From assembly GCA_050486205.1 (NCBI GenBank), contig JBJHCW010000003.1:1-64000 (forward strand): a DNA stretch of 64,000 nucleotides, written 5' to 3'. How positions within the stretch are numbered: position 1 is the stretch's first letter; every line of letters starts with the position of its first letter. Made by a program: the position numbers and the translations under genes. Shown here in pieces: positions 42,729 to 51,218 of the stretch. This stretch comes from PWQG01 sp050486205. GTDB taxonomy: Bacteria; Pseudomonadota; Gammaproteobacteria; Pseudomonadales; Pseudohongiellaceae. The notes under the pieces are model-generated. The model was not told the DNA's origin and ran no database searches. It was given only the letters and a program-made list of their open reading frames with translations.

Positions 42729-43436
42729 ATGGAACTGTTGATTGCCAGTGTGGTGGTGTTTGTTGGTGCCTTTGTACAGACCGCTGTTGGTTTTGGCCTG
42801 GCAGTGATCGCTGCCCCGGTACTGTATTTCATCGATCCGGATTTTGTACCGGCGCCCGTGACGGTAGCGGCGCTGACCCTGTCCCTGGCCAATGCCTGGG
42901 TCTATCGGGATGGTGTTTCCCTGGCCGGACTGAAGGCGGCCGTCATCGGTCGTGTGCCTGGGTCCCTGGCCGGGGCCGGCCTGCTGCTCTGGATAGACAG
43001 CAATTTGCTGGCACTCTGGATTGGTCTTTCGGTGCTTTTTGCGGTGGCCGTGAGCCTCAGTTCATTGCGGTGGCATCCGACGCCGGGAAGAATGATGGCC
43101 GCCGGCTTTCTGTCCGGCTTCATGGGCACCAGTACATCCATTGGTGGACCACCCATGGCCTTGTTATGGCAACATCAGGCGGTCCATCTGATCCGGGCCA
43201 ATCTGGCGGCGTTCTTTGTTGTCAGTTGCCTGATCTCGCTGGTCATTCTGGCGCCAGTGGGACATTTTGGGCTTCGTCACCTTCAATTGTCGCTGCCGCT
43301 GCTGCCCGCCACACTGCTCGGATTCTGGGTCGCCCGGCGCACAATGCACAGACTGCCCCACGCCGGCATCCGGGCGGGTTCCCTGATATTGTGCGCCATG
43401 TCCGGCTCGGCGGCGGTATTTTCGGTGCTGTTCTAA
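42729..43436 (+). CDS. sulfite exporter TauE/SafE family permease
   Basis: The 235-residue protein has about seven to eight membrane helices. The N-terminal repeat (GAFVQTAVGFGLAVIAAPVL) and the middle GFLSGFMGTSTSIGGPPMAL, with its GGPP motif, define the family. These permeases move sulfur-containing or other organic anions. ATG 42729 gives the normal length; the frame upstream to 42621 has no membrane character. No sulfur metabolism genes lie nearby, so the substrate is open. Confidence 0.85.
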   Translation: MELLIASVVVFVGAFVQTAVGFGLAVIAAPVLYFIDPDFVPAPVTVAALTLSLANAWVYRDGVSLAGLKAAVIGRVPGSLAGAGLLLWIDSNLLALWIGLSVLFAVAVSLSSLRWHPTPGRMMAAGFLSGFMGTSTSIGGPPMALLWQHQAVHLIRANLAAFFVVSCLISLVILAPVGHFGLRHLQLSLPLLPATLLGFWVARRTMHRLPHAGIRAGSLILCAMSGSAAVFSVLF

Positions 43437-43491
43437 ATCAGGGTGATGGGGTACACTCAAGCACTCACCCGGTCCATTCTGGAGGCTTGTA

Positions 43492-43887
43492 ATGAAGCTG
43501 ACTCTGACAAAAGTGAACTCTCTTGTGGTCGTGAAACGCATGCTTGCCGTGGGCCTGCTGGCGCTGTTTTCGCAGCTGGCGTTGGCCAACGCCACATCAA
43601 CGGTTGCAGCCATTGTGGCAGATATCAATCACTTCCCCAGTGATGCGCAGAAAGAGCAACTGATGGCGATCAGCAACGACAGCGCCAACAGTGAGGCTGT
43701 GCGAACCATTGCCATGGCCGTTCACGACATGCAGCACAGCGTATCTGACGAACATCGTGCGGCCTTGCAGGCCATTGCCGCTGACAGCGCTGCGTCCCAG
43801 CACGAGCGGGACCTGGCTCAGATTGTGGCAGGTTTCAACCACATGGCCAGTGATGCCGACAAGGAGCGTCTGGCCGCGATACAATGA
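43492..43887 (+). CDS. exported protein of three 35-residue repeats, 131 aa
   Basis: GGAGG lies seven bases before the ATG. A signal peptide (MLAVGLLALFSQLALANA) occupies about residues 17-34. The mature protein is three repeats with a period of 35: Ser-Asp pairs fall at 50/51, 85/86 and 120/121, each three residues after a His (47, 82, 117) and followed by a leucine-alanine helix such as KEQLMAISNDSANSEAVR or AALQAIAADSAAS. It is alpha-helical throughout by prediction. I do not recognise the family. Confidence 0.6.
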   Translation: MKLTLTKVNSLVVVKRMLAVGLLALFSQLALANATSTVAAIVADINHFPSDAQKEQLMAISNDSANSEAVRTIAMAVHDMQHSVSDEHRAALQAIAADSAASQHERDLAQIVAGFNHMASDADKERLAAIQ

Positions 43888-43936
43888 AGTCGACCGCTGG
43901 CTGCCTGGCAGCTGGCGGTTTTGTTGTAAAAGGAGA

Positions 43937-43957
43937 CCGCAGCCCTGCGGGCTGCGG
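43937..43957 (+). terminator. strong hairpin before the TetR gene
   Basis: CCGCAGCCC, loop TGC, GGGCTGCGG: nine perfect base pairs. No T run follows, and it ends 25 bases before the start codon at 43983, so it may terminate the repeat-protein transcript, act in the leader or serve as an operator. Confidence 0.4.
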
Positions 43958-43982
43958 GTCACCAAGGATTCCGGACTGACAG

Positions 43983-44801
43983 ATGGACAACAGTGTAGAG
44001 ACGCTGACAGCAGGCCAGTGGCCTCATGACATCAGCCTGGCCGCCTTCCGGCGTGCCTGGACGCTGGAGGGCGAACCGCTGTGGCAGCGTGTGTATGAGC
44101 TGCATCGCGATCGCATGCAGATCAAGAATGCCAATGCGGCGCTGAAAAATCTCGAGAAAATCTTCAACTGCACCTTCCGGCTTGCCAACACCAAAGGCTT
44201 CCAGGCCATGAGCCTGCGTGATCTGAGCCGCGAAACCGGTATCAGTATGGGCGGGTTGTACGCCTACATCGGCAGCAAGAGTGACCTGGCCTCGGCCATT
44301 GAGTCGGTATTGCGCCACACCATCGATGATGTCATGGCCGATCTGTCACGGCATAACCTGGATCCCCTGTCGCGCCTCAAAGCCATCATCTATAGCGACA
44401 TCTACATGAATGACATCATGCATTCCTGGTACTACTTCTGTTATCTGGAGGCCAAGGGACTGGACAGGGAGCAGCGGGAAGCGGCCATGCAGCTGGAGCT
44501 CAAGTTTGATGCCGGTCTGAAGGAAACCTTCCGCGATGGCATTGAATCGGGCGTTTTTTGCTATTCCGGTGATATTGACCTGTTGGCCAGTATCACCACC
44601 GCCATGCTTCAACAATGGTACCTGAAACGCTGGAAGTTCCAGCTCAAGGGTACACGAATAGAGACCTACGCGGACTTTGTCTATTCCCGTGTCCTGCAGA
44701 GTCTGGCGAAGCCGGACAGCGATGAATCAGGCATGGACGCCAGTGCGGAAAGCACCGAAACCGGTCCGGAAAACCCAGGCGTCAGGCGTTCTCTGGCCTG
44801 A
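43983..44801 (+). CDS. TetR/AcrR-family transcriptional regulator
   Basis: The helix-turn-helix is near residues 65-100 (GFQAMSLRDLSRETGISMGG, then LYAYIGSKSDL), a typical TetR DNA-binding domain. It is preceded by an unusually long N-terminal arm of about 55 residues. The C-terminal ligand domain is helical (YFCYLEAKGLDREQREAAM) and the tail is acidic and probably disordered. Total length 272, somewhat longer than usual. The 3' end overlaps the convergent acyltransferase by 20 bases. The ligand is unknown. Confidence 0.85.
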   Translation: MDNSVETLTAGQWPHDISLAAFRRAWTLEGEPLWQRVYELHRDRMQIKNANAALKNLEKIFNCTFRLANTKGFQAMSLRDLSRETGISMGGLYAYIGSKSDLASAIESVLRHTIDDVMADLSRHNLDPLSRLKAIIYSDIYMNDIMHSWYYFCYLEAKGLDREQREAAMQLELKFDAGLKETFRDGIESGVFCYSGDIDLLASITTAMLQQWYLKRWKFQLKGTRIETYADFVYSRVLQSLAKPDSDESGMDASAESTETGPENPGVRRSLA

Positions 44802-45384
44802 TGCCCGTCTTGTCGGCATAGAACCGCCTGATTTCGATCATGTCACGTTCAATGTCACCGGTGGGGTGGAAAAAGTCTGCCAGGCCAATGCTCTTGCTTG
44901 GCACATCCAGATAACCCATCAGAATCGGCACATCCGCCAGGTTGGCGATGTGGTAGAAACCGGTTTTCCAGTGCTCCACCTTTTTGCGTGTACCTTCCGG
45001 CGGGATCAGGATCACCAGCTCATCGGTATCGCGGTACATCTGTGCTATCTGCTCCACCATATTGTGACTGCGGCTGCGGTCAATCGGAATGCCGCCGAGC
45101 CATCGCATCAGCCCGCCAAAGGGGAAGCGGAACAGGGAGTTCTTACCCATCCAGTTCAGGCGCAGTCGCAGCATGAGAACGGCCAGCAGCATCAGTGGAA
45201 AATCCCAGTTGCTGGTGTGTGGCGCACCGATCAGCACAAAATGCTGTTTTTCCGGTGTTATCCCGACATGTCGCCAACCGGTGAGTTTCAGCAGTGCCGT
45301 GGCAATTGCGCGCAGCAGCGGTGTCAACACCGGTGTCGAGAATATGGTGGTGCGCATGATGCGCGGCTTGTTGGTTTCAGTCAT
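44782..45384 (-). CDS. PlsC-like 1-acyl-glycerol-3-phosphate acyltransferase family protein
   Basis: The 200-residue protein has the acyltransferase block I HTSNWD (H-x4-D), block II around FGGLMRWLGGIPIDR and block III PPEGTRKK. A hydrophobic segment near the N-terminus could anchor it in the membrane. Proteins of this type transfer acyl chains to lysophospholipid or related acceptors. The start ATG 45384 is preceded by a weak GAAC site. The specific acceptor is unknown. Confidence 0.75.
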   Translation of the reverse strand: MTETNKPRIMRTTIFSTPVLTPLLRAIATALLKLTGWRHVGITPEKQHFVLIGAPHTSNWDFPLMLLAVLMLRLRLNWMGKNSLFRFPFGGLMRWLGGIPIDRSRSHNMVEQIAQMYRDTDELVILIPPEGTRKKVEHWKTGFYHIANLADVPILMGYLDVPSKSIGLADFFHPTGDIERDMIEIRRFYADKTGIRPENA

Positions 45385-45437
45385 GTTCCTGTCTTTTTAT
45401 TGTCTTTCCAGTGATGTTCCGGGTAAGTGTCCCGGAA

Positions 45438-45992
45438 TTACCAGTGGCTGAAATAGTCCGCCGGGTTCAGTGCGGGCGTCGGGCGGGCGGGTCCGTCGAC
45501 GTAACCGAGATAGAGAAATCCGATGATCTTTTCGTGGGAGTCTACACCAAGGCCTTCCAGCACGGTGGTATCTTCGGCCATTGGCCCGGTGCGCCAGATC
45601 GCCCCTAGCCCCTGGGCGAACGCCGCGTTGAGCATGTTCTGCACCGCTGCACCTGTGGACAGGTCCTGTTCCAGCAGCGGTACCTTCGGGTGGGGCTTCG
45701 GGCTGCTGATGGCAATGATGATCACCGGCGCCCGCAAGGGCTTGCTCCGGGCCTTGTCGAGTGCGGCCTGCGGCGTCGAGGGCTCTTTTTGGCCCAGTGC
45801 CTGGGCAAAAAGTTCACCGAGCCGGTCGCGGGACTCGCCCTGCAGCACCAGGAATCGCCAGGGGCGAAGCATGGCATGATCTGCTGCGCGGAGGGCGGCG
45901 CGGTAGACATTGTCCAGGACTTTAGTTGAGGGCACTTCGTCCCGCATACGCGTGGTTGATACACGGGTGTGCAGTGTCTGAATGGCATCCAT
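45438..45992 (-). CDS. nitroreductase family protein, YdjA-like
   Basis: The 184-residue flavin-dependent oxidoreductase opens with MDAIQTLHTRVSTTRM, typical of the fold. Substrate- and FMN-binding elements LRPWRFLVLQG, GAAVQNMLNAAFAQGLG and GFLYLGYV are present. ATG 45992 is used; a TTG at 46007 is also in frame. The start overlaps the carboxylesterase stop (TGATG), so the two are probably translated together. It would reduce quinones or nitro compounds with NAD(P)H; the substrate is unknown. Confidence 0.88.
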   Translation of the reverse strand: MDAIQTLHTRVSTTRMRDEVPSTKVLDNVYRAALRAADHAMLRPWRFLVLQGESRDRLGELFAQALGQKEPSTPQAALDKARSKPLRAPVIIIAISSPKPHPKVPLLEQDLSTGAAVQNMLNAAFAQGLGAIWRTGPMAEDTTVLEGLGVDSHEKIIGFLYLGYVDGPARPTPALNPADYFSHW

Positions 45993-47650
45993 CAAAGTGT
46001 TGACCAAAGTTGACGCACTTCAGCGTGTGGATCGCGCTCGATGCGGGGTTCGTTGTTGAACATCATGGTGTGTCTGTTGCTGATATCATAGGCCGGCCAC
46101 TCGGGCAACACGTCAACATTGGGGTTGCCTGTGCGGGCGAAGGCAATCCAGGACTCACTCATCCTGGCTGCAAGCGCTGCTGCTTCCTCGCCGCCGCCGG
46201 ACATCTGCGGCACCCGTGTTGTGTTGTCGAACACAAAACTGATCTCAAGTGCGTGATGTGCCCGCATATTGGTGGCAGGTGTCTCCCATTCAAAGAAGTA
46301 CATCCAGACCGGGGCCTGATCGGTGGCCACCGCGCGGCGCTGGGCCATGGTGATGGAGTCGAAACGGTAGGTGCGGTCGCTGGTGATCATGATCCAGAGC
46401 CAGCTCGGGGTGTACTCCGGGTACGTGCGGCGGTATACATCCAGCACACGGTCCGCGGCACTGCCGGCGATCATTTCCACCCGCTCCCTGAGCGCCTCCG
46501 GGGTCAGCTCGTCGCGTTGAACCACCGGATCCCGGCCTCCGAAGTAGGCATACTCGTGTTTGTTGGAACCGATGAGCATCGGCACACTGGCGGAAATGGG
46601 TGTGGCATTGGGATTGAATGCATGATGCGGCAGTGATTCGATACCCACGGTCGGCACAAACCCGCGTTGCTCCTGAATGCCCTTGAAACGCGCGTCACCG
46701 TCCAGGTCTCCGGTCACCGAGCCATAGGCACGCAGCAGGGCTTGCTGCGAGACTGCTTGTAATGCCGCGGCACTGCGATTGCTGATGCCCAGTTCCCGCA
46801 TGACAGCTGCCGACATCTCATGTGCGCGATCCCTGGGTTGCAGGGCCATGCCGGGACCACTCTGGATGATGGCGCGGTGGAAAAGGCCCCGGGCATCGGG
46901 CATGGCCATCAGGGTAGAGACCTTGCGGCCACCGCCGGACTCGCCGAATATCGTGACATTGCCACTGTCGCCACCAAAGGCGGCAATATTGTTGCGGATC
47001 CATGTCAGTGCATGGACGATGTCCAGCATGCCGACATTGCCGGACTGGCTGAAGGCTTCACCAAAGTGATCACCCAGATGCAGGAAGCCAAAGATGTTCA
47101 GTCGGTGGTTCAGGGACACTACCACCACGTCACCGCGATTGCAGAGATTGATACCGTCATACAGTGGGCTAGAGCCTGACAGGGTCGAAAAACCACCCCC
47201 GTGCAGCCAGACCATCACCGGGCGTCGGTGGCTGTCATTGATTGCCGGTGTGAATACATTCAGCACCAGACAGTCTTCAGAGCCGGTGGGGTTACCGCCC
47301 TGAAGTTGCGCTGCGCTGTCGCCGTAGTCGGTACAGGCGCGGACTGATGTCCATGGTTCGGGGTCATGTGCGGGCATGAAGCGGTTGCCGCCACTGGTTG
47401 GAGCACCGTAGGGTATACCCTTGAAGACATTCACGCCTTCCTCAACAAGGCCCGAGACCGGGCCACTGCTGGTGGTGACACTTTCGGTTGTGTTGGTGGT
47501 GGCTGGGTTGGCGCTGGTATGGCCCTGACCCTGCGCCACACCAGCGCCCAGGCTCAGCGGCAGGGCAGATGCGGCCAACGCGGTGCCGGCGAGCCCGCCG
47601 ATGAATCGACGTCGTTCGGGGTTGTCTGCCTGCGCGTGTTGACGGCTCAT
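45992..47650 (-). CDS. carboxylesterase type B, Tat-exported
   Basis: The 552-residue alpha/beta hydrolase of the type B esterase family starts at ATG 47650 with AGGAGA seven bases upstream. The N-terminus has a twin-arginine signal (RRRFIGGLAG, then ALAASALPLSLG). The oxyanion segment is WLHGGGFSTLSGS, the nucleophile elbow FGESGGGRK, and SEDCLVLNVFTP is the EDCL motif. It is likely periplasmic and hydrolyses ester bonds. Downstream, nitroreductase overlaps it by one base. The substrate is not predictable. Confidence 0.9.
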   Translation of the reverse strand: MSRQHAQADNPERRRFIGGLAGTALAASALPLSLGAGVAQGQGHTSANPATTNTTESVTTSSGPVSGLVEEGVNVFKGIPYGAPTSGGNRFMPAHDPEPWTSVRACTDYGDSAAQLQGGNPTGSEDCLVLNVFTPAINDSHRRPVMVWLHGGGFSTLSGSSPLYDGINLCNRGDVVVVSLNHRLNIFGFLHLGDHFGEAFSQSGNVGMLDIVHALTWIRNNIAAFGGDSGNVTIFGESGGGRKVSTLMAMPDARGLFHRAIIQSGPGMALQPRDRAHEMSAAVMRELGISNRSAAALQAVSQQALLRAYGSVTGDLDGDARFKGIQEQRGFVPTVGIESLPHHAFNPNATPISASVPMLIGSNKHEYAYFGGRDPVVQRDELTPEALRERVEMIAGSAADRVLDVYRRTYPEYTPSWLWIMITSDRTYRFDSITMAQRRAVATDQAPVWMYFFEWETPATNMRAHHALEISFVFDNTTRVPQMSGGGEEAAALAARMSESWIAFARTGNPNVDVLPEWPAYDISNRHTMMFNNEPRIERDPHAEVRQLWSTL

Positions 47651-47803
47651 GAGCGATTCTCCTGTGACTGGCCCTGGCGGATCCGTACGCTGAAGCATAA
47701 AACAATTGTCCCGGCATGATAACCGAGGCCGGCCTGCGGGTGAACGGTTTGCGGTTACGGTCTGACATGTTAAGGTTGCGGCGTATTCAGGCCCGCATTG
47801 TGG

Positions 47804-47809
47804 TATAAT
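47804..47809 (+). promoter_or_regulatory. TATAAT box upstream of the B12-radical SAM gene
   Basis: GTGGTATAATTT, an extended -10 (TGGTATAAT), lies 64 bases before ATG 47874 in the divergent gap with the esterase gene. No matching -35 at 16-18 bases. Confidence 0.45.
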
Positions 47810-47873
47810 TTCCCACATTATTGGTTGTGCACCATTCCCGGGGTCAACCAGGCAAGTGGCACAGGAAGCATGC

Positions 47874-49499
47874 ATGAGTTCGATAGCTGATGTTATCGCG
47901 ATAAGTTCGGAAAGACCGGTTTACCCCCAGCACAAGTCCCGTTGGTTCGGCAGGGCGCCGGGCCGAAAGCTGCGCGTGGTACTCAGTTTCTATTCACCCG
48001 ACGGCAATGAAGTGTCCATGCCGCTGGCCAGCATTGCCGCCTACCTGCGCCGGGATTTCCCCTGGGTCGAGATCACCCTGAAGCCCATTCTTATCCTGCG
48101 CGATGCTGAAACCTATTCGCCGGAGAACTTTGCCCGCAGTGTCAGGGAACTGGAGCCGGATCTGATAGCCTTTTCCGTGATGAGCCCTCACTGGTATTCG
48201 ATGGAACCGTATTTTTCCCGCATCAAGGCCCTGTGTCCCGACGCTGCGATCTGTATCGGGGGTTACCAGGCCATGCTGACCCAGGAGCAGACCATCAACA
48301 ATCCGGACGTGGATTTCATCTGTCCGGGTGACGGTGAATATGCCATGGGCAATCTGGTGCAGTTTCTGCGCGGCAGCAAGGATGGTCCGGTTGATGGCTT
48401 GTGGGAAAAACTCAATGACGGTGATGTGTTCAAGACCGAGGCGCATCAGACCGGCGACCTGCAGGCCCTGCCGTTTCCCGACTATGACATTTTTGCCCGC
48501 GAGGATGGTTTTGCCAGCGTCAACACATCCATCTTTGGCCCCAAGGAGAAGCTGGTCCTGCCGGTAATGACCGGACGCGGGTGTCCGTATCGTTGCACTT
48601 ATTGTTGTAATACCCCGTTGCTTGAAGGCTGGAAGAACAAGAAGGAGTTTCTGCGCAAGTATGAACCCCAGGCCATGGTCGACGAACTGAACCGGCTACG
48701 GGCGAAATACAATGTGGGCTACTTTGAGTTCTGGGACGAACTGTTTCTGTCCAACCTGAAATTTGTGCGTGCATTCTTTGCTTTGTACAAGGATCAGGTG
48801 GGATTGCCTTTTTCAATCAACTCACGGGTTGAGGTAATGGGCGAGAAGTTCTGTCAGGAGGCAGCTGAGGCCGGGTGTCATACTATCTGGTTTGGCATAG
48901 AAAGTGGTGACGAAAAGTATCGCTCCACCATGCTGGGTCGCAAGATGACCAACCAGCAGGTCATTGATGCGGCTGAAAACTGCAAGAAGTACGGTATCAA
49001 CCGGCTCACCTTCAACATTGTTGGTATGCCCTACGAAACCGCGGAAAACATGCGTCAGACACTGGAGCTGAACCGGCGTATTGCGCCTGAATTTTTCTTT
49101 TTCTTCCAGTACATCCCGCTGCGTGGCACGCCGCTGTACAACACAGCCAAAGAGGCTGGGCTGCTGAAAGTGGATCAGACCACACTGCATTATCTCTCGG
49201 CGGCCAATGACAAGAAGTTCGGTCTCAATCTGAAAGAGCAGCCGGAGTTGTTGACCGAAGAGGAGTACGAGTCCATCTGCCAGGAAATGCTGGCCTTCCA
49301 GGAAAGCAATAACCGACTGAGTTTTGCCGATGAGGAAACCACGCCGCGTTTTCTGGCGCTGGACGATAATGCGGAATCGGTGGACACATCGTCAACGTCC
49401 GGAAGCGCAAGCGAGATCAGCGACGGGATGCCTGCCGATCATCCGGCTGCCCGAACCGGTTTGCTGAAAAGTATTCGCAGCATGTTCCGCAGCCCCTGA
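47874..49499 (+). CDS. B12-binding-type radical SAM protein
   Basis: Residues 30-180 form a cobalamin-binding-like Rossmann domain (LRVVLSFYSPDGNEVSMPLA, then ICIGGYQAMLTQEQ and FICPGDGEYAMGNL). Residues 190-440 are the radical SAM core with GCPYRCTYC (CX3CX2C) and FGIESGDEKYRSTML. A helical and low-complexity tail follows. The protein has 541 residues. AGGAAG lies before ATG 47874. Members methylate or rearrange lipids, antibiotics or tRNA; nothing shows the substrate. Confidence 0.85.
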   Translation: MSSIADVIAISSERPVYPQHKSRWFGRAPGRKLRVVLSFYSPDGNEVSMPLASIAAYLRRDFPWVEITLKPILILRDAETYSPENFARSVRELEPDLIAFSVMSPHWYSMEPYFSRIKALCPDAAICIGGYQAMLTQEQTINNPDVDFICPGDGEYAMGNLVQFLRGSKDGPVDGLWEKLNDGDVFKTEAHQTGDLQALPFPDYDIFAREDGFASVNTSIFGPKEKLVLPVMTGRGCPYRCTYCCNTPLLEGWKNKKEFLRKYEPQAMVDELNRLRAKYNVGYFEFWDELFLSNLKFVRAFFALYKDQVGLPFSINSRVEVMGEKFCQEAAEAGCHTIWFGIESGDEKYRSTMLGRKMTNQQVIDAAENCKKYGINRLTFNIVGMPYETAENMRQTLELNRRIAPEFFFFFQYIPLRGTPLYNTAKEAGLLKVDQTTLHYLSAANDKKFGLNLKEQPELLTEEEYESICQEMLAFQESNNRLSFADEETTPRFLALDDNAESVDTSSTSGSASEISDGMPADHPAARTGLLKSIRSMFRSP

Positions 49500-49520
49500 G
49501 CCTCTGCGCGGATCTGGCCG

Positions 49521-50315
49521 TTACCGCGCGGTACTGGCCAGTGACTGTCGCATCTGCAGCAGCTGCTTGAAAGTACGCGCCGAGCCGCAAAGCAGCTCAT
49601 TGCCCTGTAGCCCCGGATTGGCATTCTCGTCACTGAACAAGGCTCCGGATTCCTGCAGAATCAGCAGCGCTGCTGCCATGGCGTCCCTGTCCAGTCCGCT
49701 TATCCATCCGGCATCAACCTTGCCACTGGCCACATAGGCAATGTCCAGCGCCGGACAGCCGCTGATGCGTGCCTGTCCGGCAACACCATGCAGGCGCTCC
49801 TGCAGGCCCAGCAAGACACGATTCTCGGTGTCGGAGCCATCGGCCGCGGCCAGCGCCACAAAGGCGTTCTGCAGGCTGTCCTTGCGGCTGACGCGCAAGC
49901 GGCTCTTGTTAAGCTGTGCACCACTGCCTCTGCTGGCAGTGAATTCCTCGTTCTGGGCCGGGTTGATCATGACAGCGTGCATGACCCTGTCGTCGGTTTT
50001 CAGTGCCACACTCACACAGCAGTGATAATAACCGTGAACAAAATTGTCGGTACCCTGCAGTGGGTTGATCAGCCAGGTGTTGTGTTTGTCCTTGCCGGTG
50101 ATCTGGGTACCCAGCGTTGACACAATGCTGTGGTCCGGATAGGCCTTCTGCAGATGGAACACCAGATTCTTCTCGGTCTCATGATCAAGACTGGTGACCA
50201 TGGCACCCGGTGTGCTGTCCAGCACCCTGACACGGTCTGGCCGGTCAATGGCGTGGGTCATGGTTTCGGCCGCACTGCGGGCGGCTCTCAGGGCAATGGT
50301 GACAACGGGATGCAT
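49521..50315 (-). CDS. suhB: SuhB-like inositol monophosphatase family protein, metal ligands lost
   Basis: The 264-residue protein aligns with E. coli SuhB from the first residue (MHPVVTIALRAARSAAE against MHPMLNIAVRAARKAG). The catalytic metal ligands differ. The EE of TEESG (Glu67) is replaced by Thr67-Leu68, and IDPLDGTTN reads INPLQGTDN, so Asp84 and Asp87 become Asn and Gln. The later Asp of the PWDFAAG motif remains (DRDAMAA). It is divergent from trmJ, as in E. coli. Orthology is supported by context; phosphatase activity is unlikely. A non-catalytic role with NusA and RNA polymerase is known for E. coli SuhB. Confidence 0.85.
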   Translation of the reverse strand: MHPVVTIALRAARSAAETMTHAIDRPDRVRVLDSTPGAMVTSLDHETEKNLVFHLQKAYPDHSIVSTLGTQITGKDKHNTWLINPLQGTDNFVHGYYHCCVSVALKTDDRVMHAVMINPAQNEEFTASRGSGAQLNKSRLRVSRKDSLQNAFVALAAADGSDTENRVLLGLQERLHGVAGQARISGCPALDIAYVASGKVDAGWISGLDRDAMAAALLILQESGALFSDENANPGLQGNELLCGSARTFKQLLQMRQSLASTAR

Positions 50316-50412
50316 AGGCTGGACTTTCAGTGTCGGATGTCGGGAAATTCGCAGCGCATGATACCAAAACGCTTGCGGTGAGTCGCTACTTATTCGGCGG
50401 CAGGCATGCTGC

Positions 50413-50418
50413 TATAAT
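50413..50418 (+). promoter_or_regulatory. TATAAT box before trmJ
   Basis: GCTATAATCC at 50411-50420 with a weak TTATTC 17 bases upstream (50390-50395), about 40 bases before the trmJ start. Confidence 0.5.
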
Positions 50419-50453
50419 CCCCGACCGCTCATGACTCTGGCAGGAGACCCGCG

Positions 50454-51218
50454 TTGTCGTCTTTACCTCATATGGACAATGTCCGAATTGTATTGGTCAA
50501 CACCTCGCATCCCGGCAATATTGGCGCCACAGCACGGGCCATGAAAAACATGGGGCTTCGCCACCTGACACTGGTGGACCCGATGGATTTCCCCAGCGAT
50601 GTGGCAACCTGGCGAGCGGTCTCCGGTGCTGACATCCTGGAGCGTGCCACCGTGGTACCGGATCTGGCCAGCGCCGTTGCCGATTGTGGGCTGGTTGTTG
50701 CGGCCAGTGCGCGGTCCCGCCGCATGCCGTGGCCAATGATGAGTCCGCGTGACTGTGGCCAGCAGATGGCGCGCGAGGCAGCTCAGAACCAGGTGGCTCT
50801 GGTGCTGGGGCGTGAAGACAAGGGCCTGAAGAACGAAGAGCTGCAACTGGCTCACTACCATGTGCAGATACCGGCCGATGAAGAGTACAGTTCATTGAAT
50901 CTTGCCGCAGCCGCCACGGTACTCATGTACGAAGTGCGTATGGCCTTTCTGGCGCTGGCACAGGAAACGTCCCGTGAAGAGAACGATTACTGGGACGTAC
51001 CCAGAGCGACGGGCGAGCAGATGGAGCATTTTTACCGGCATCTGGAGAAGGTGCTGATTGACCTGGACTTCCACGACCCGGAAAACCCGCGCTTGCTGAT
51101 GCCGAGACTGCGACGGCTTTTCGGGCGCATTCGTGTGGACCAGATGGAGAACAATATCCTGCGCGGCATACTTACCCATGTCGAGCAGGCCACAGGCAAA
51201 AAACAGGATACCCCATAG
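50454..51218 (+). CDS. trmJ: tRNA (cytidine/uridine-2'-O-)-methyltransferase TrmJ
   Basis: This SPOUT methyltransferase modifies position 32 of tRNA with S-adenosylmethionine. The first domain has RIVLVNTSHPGNIGATARAM, and the knot includes LVLGREDKGLKNEEL and SSLNLAAAATVLMYE. At 254 residues the length is normal. TTG 50454 with AGGAG seven bases upstream is the best start; ATG 50472 is the alternative. It abuts tex with no gap (TAG then ATG), so both are probably one operon. Confidence 0.94.
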   Translation: MSSLPHMDNVRIVLVNTSHPGNIGATARAMKNMGLRHLTLVDPMDFPSDVATWRAVSGADILERATVVPDLASAVADCGLVVAASARSRRMPWPMMSPRDCGQQMAREAAQNQVALVLGREDKGLKNEELQLAHYHVQIPADEEYSSLNLAAAATVLMYEVRMAFLALAQETSREENDYWDVPRATGEQMEHFYRHLEKVLIDLDFHDPENPRLLMPRLRRLFGRIRVDQMENNILRGILTHVEQATGKKQDTP

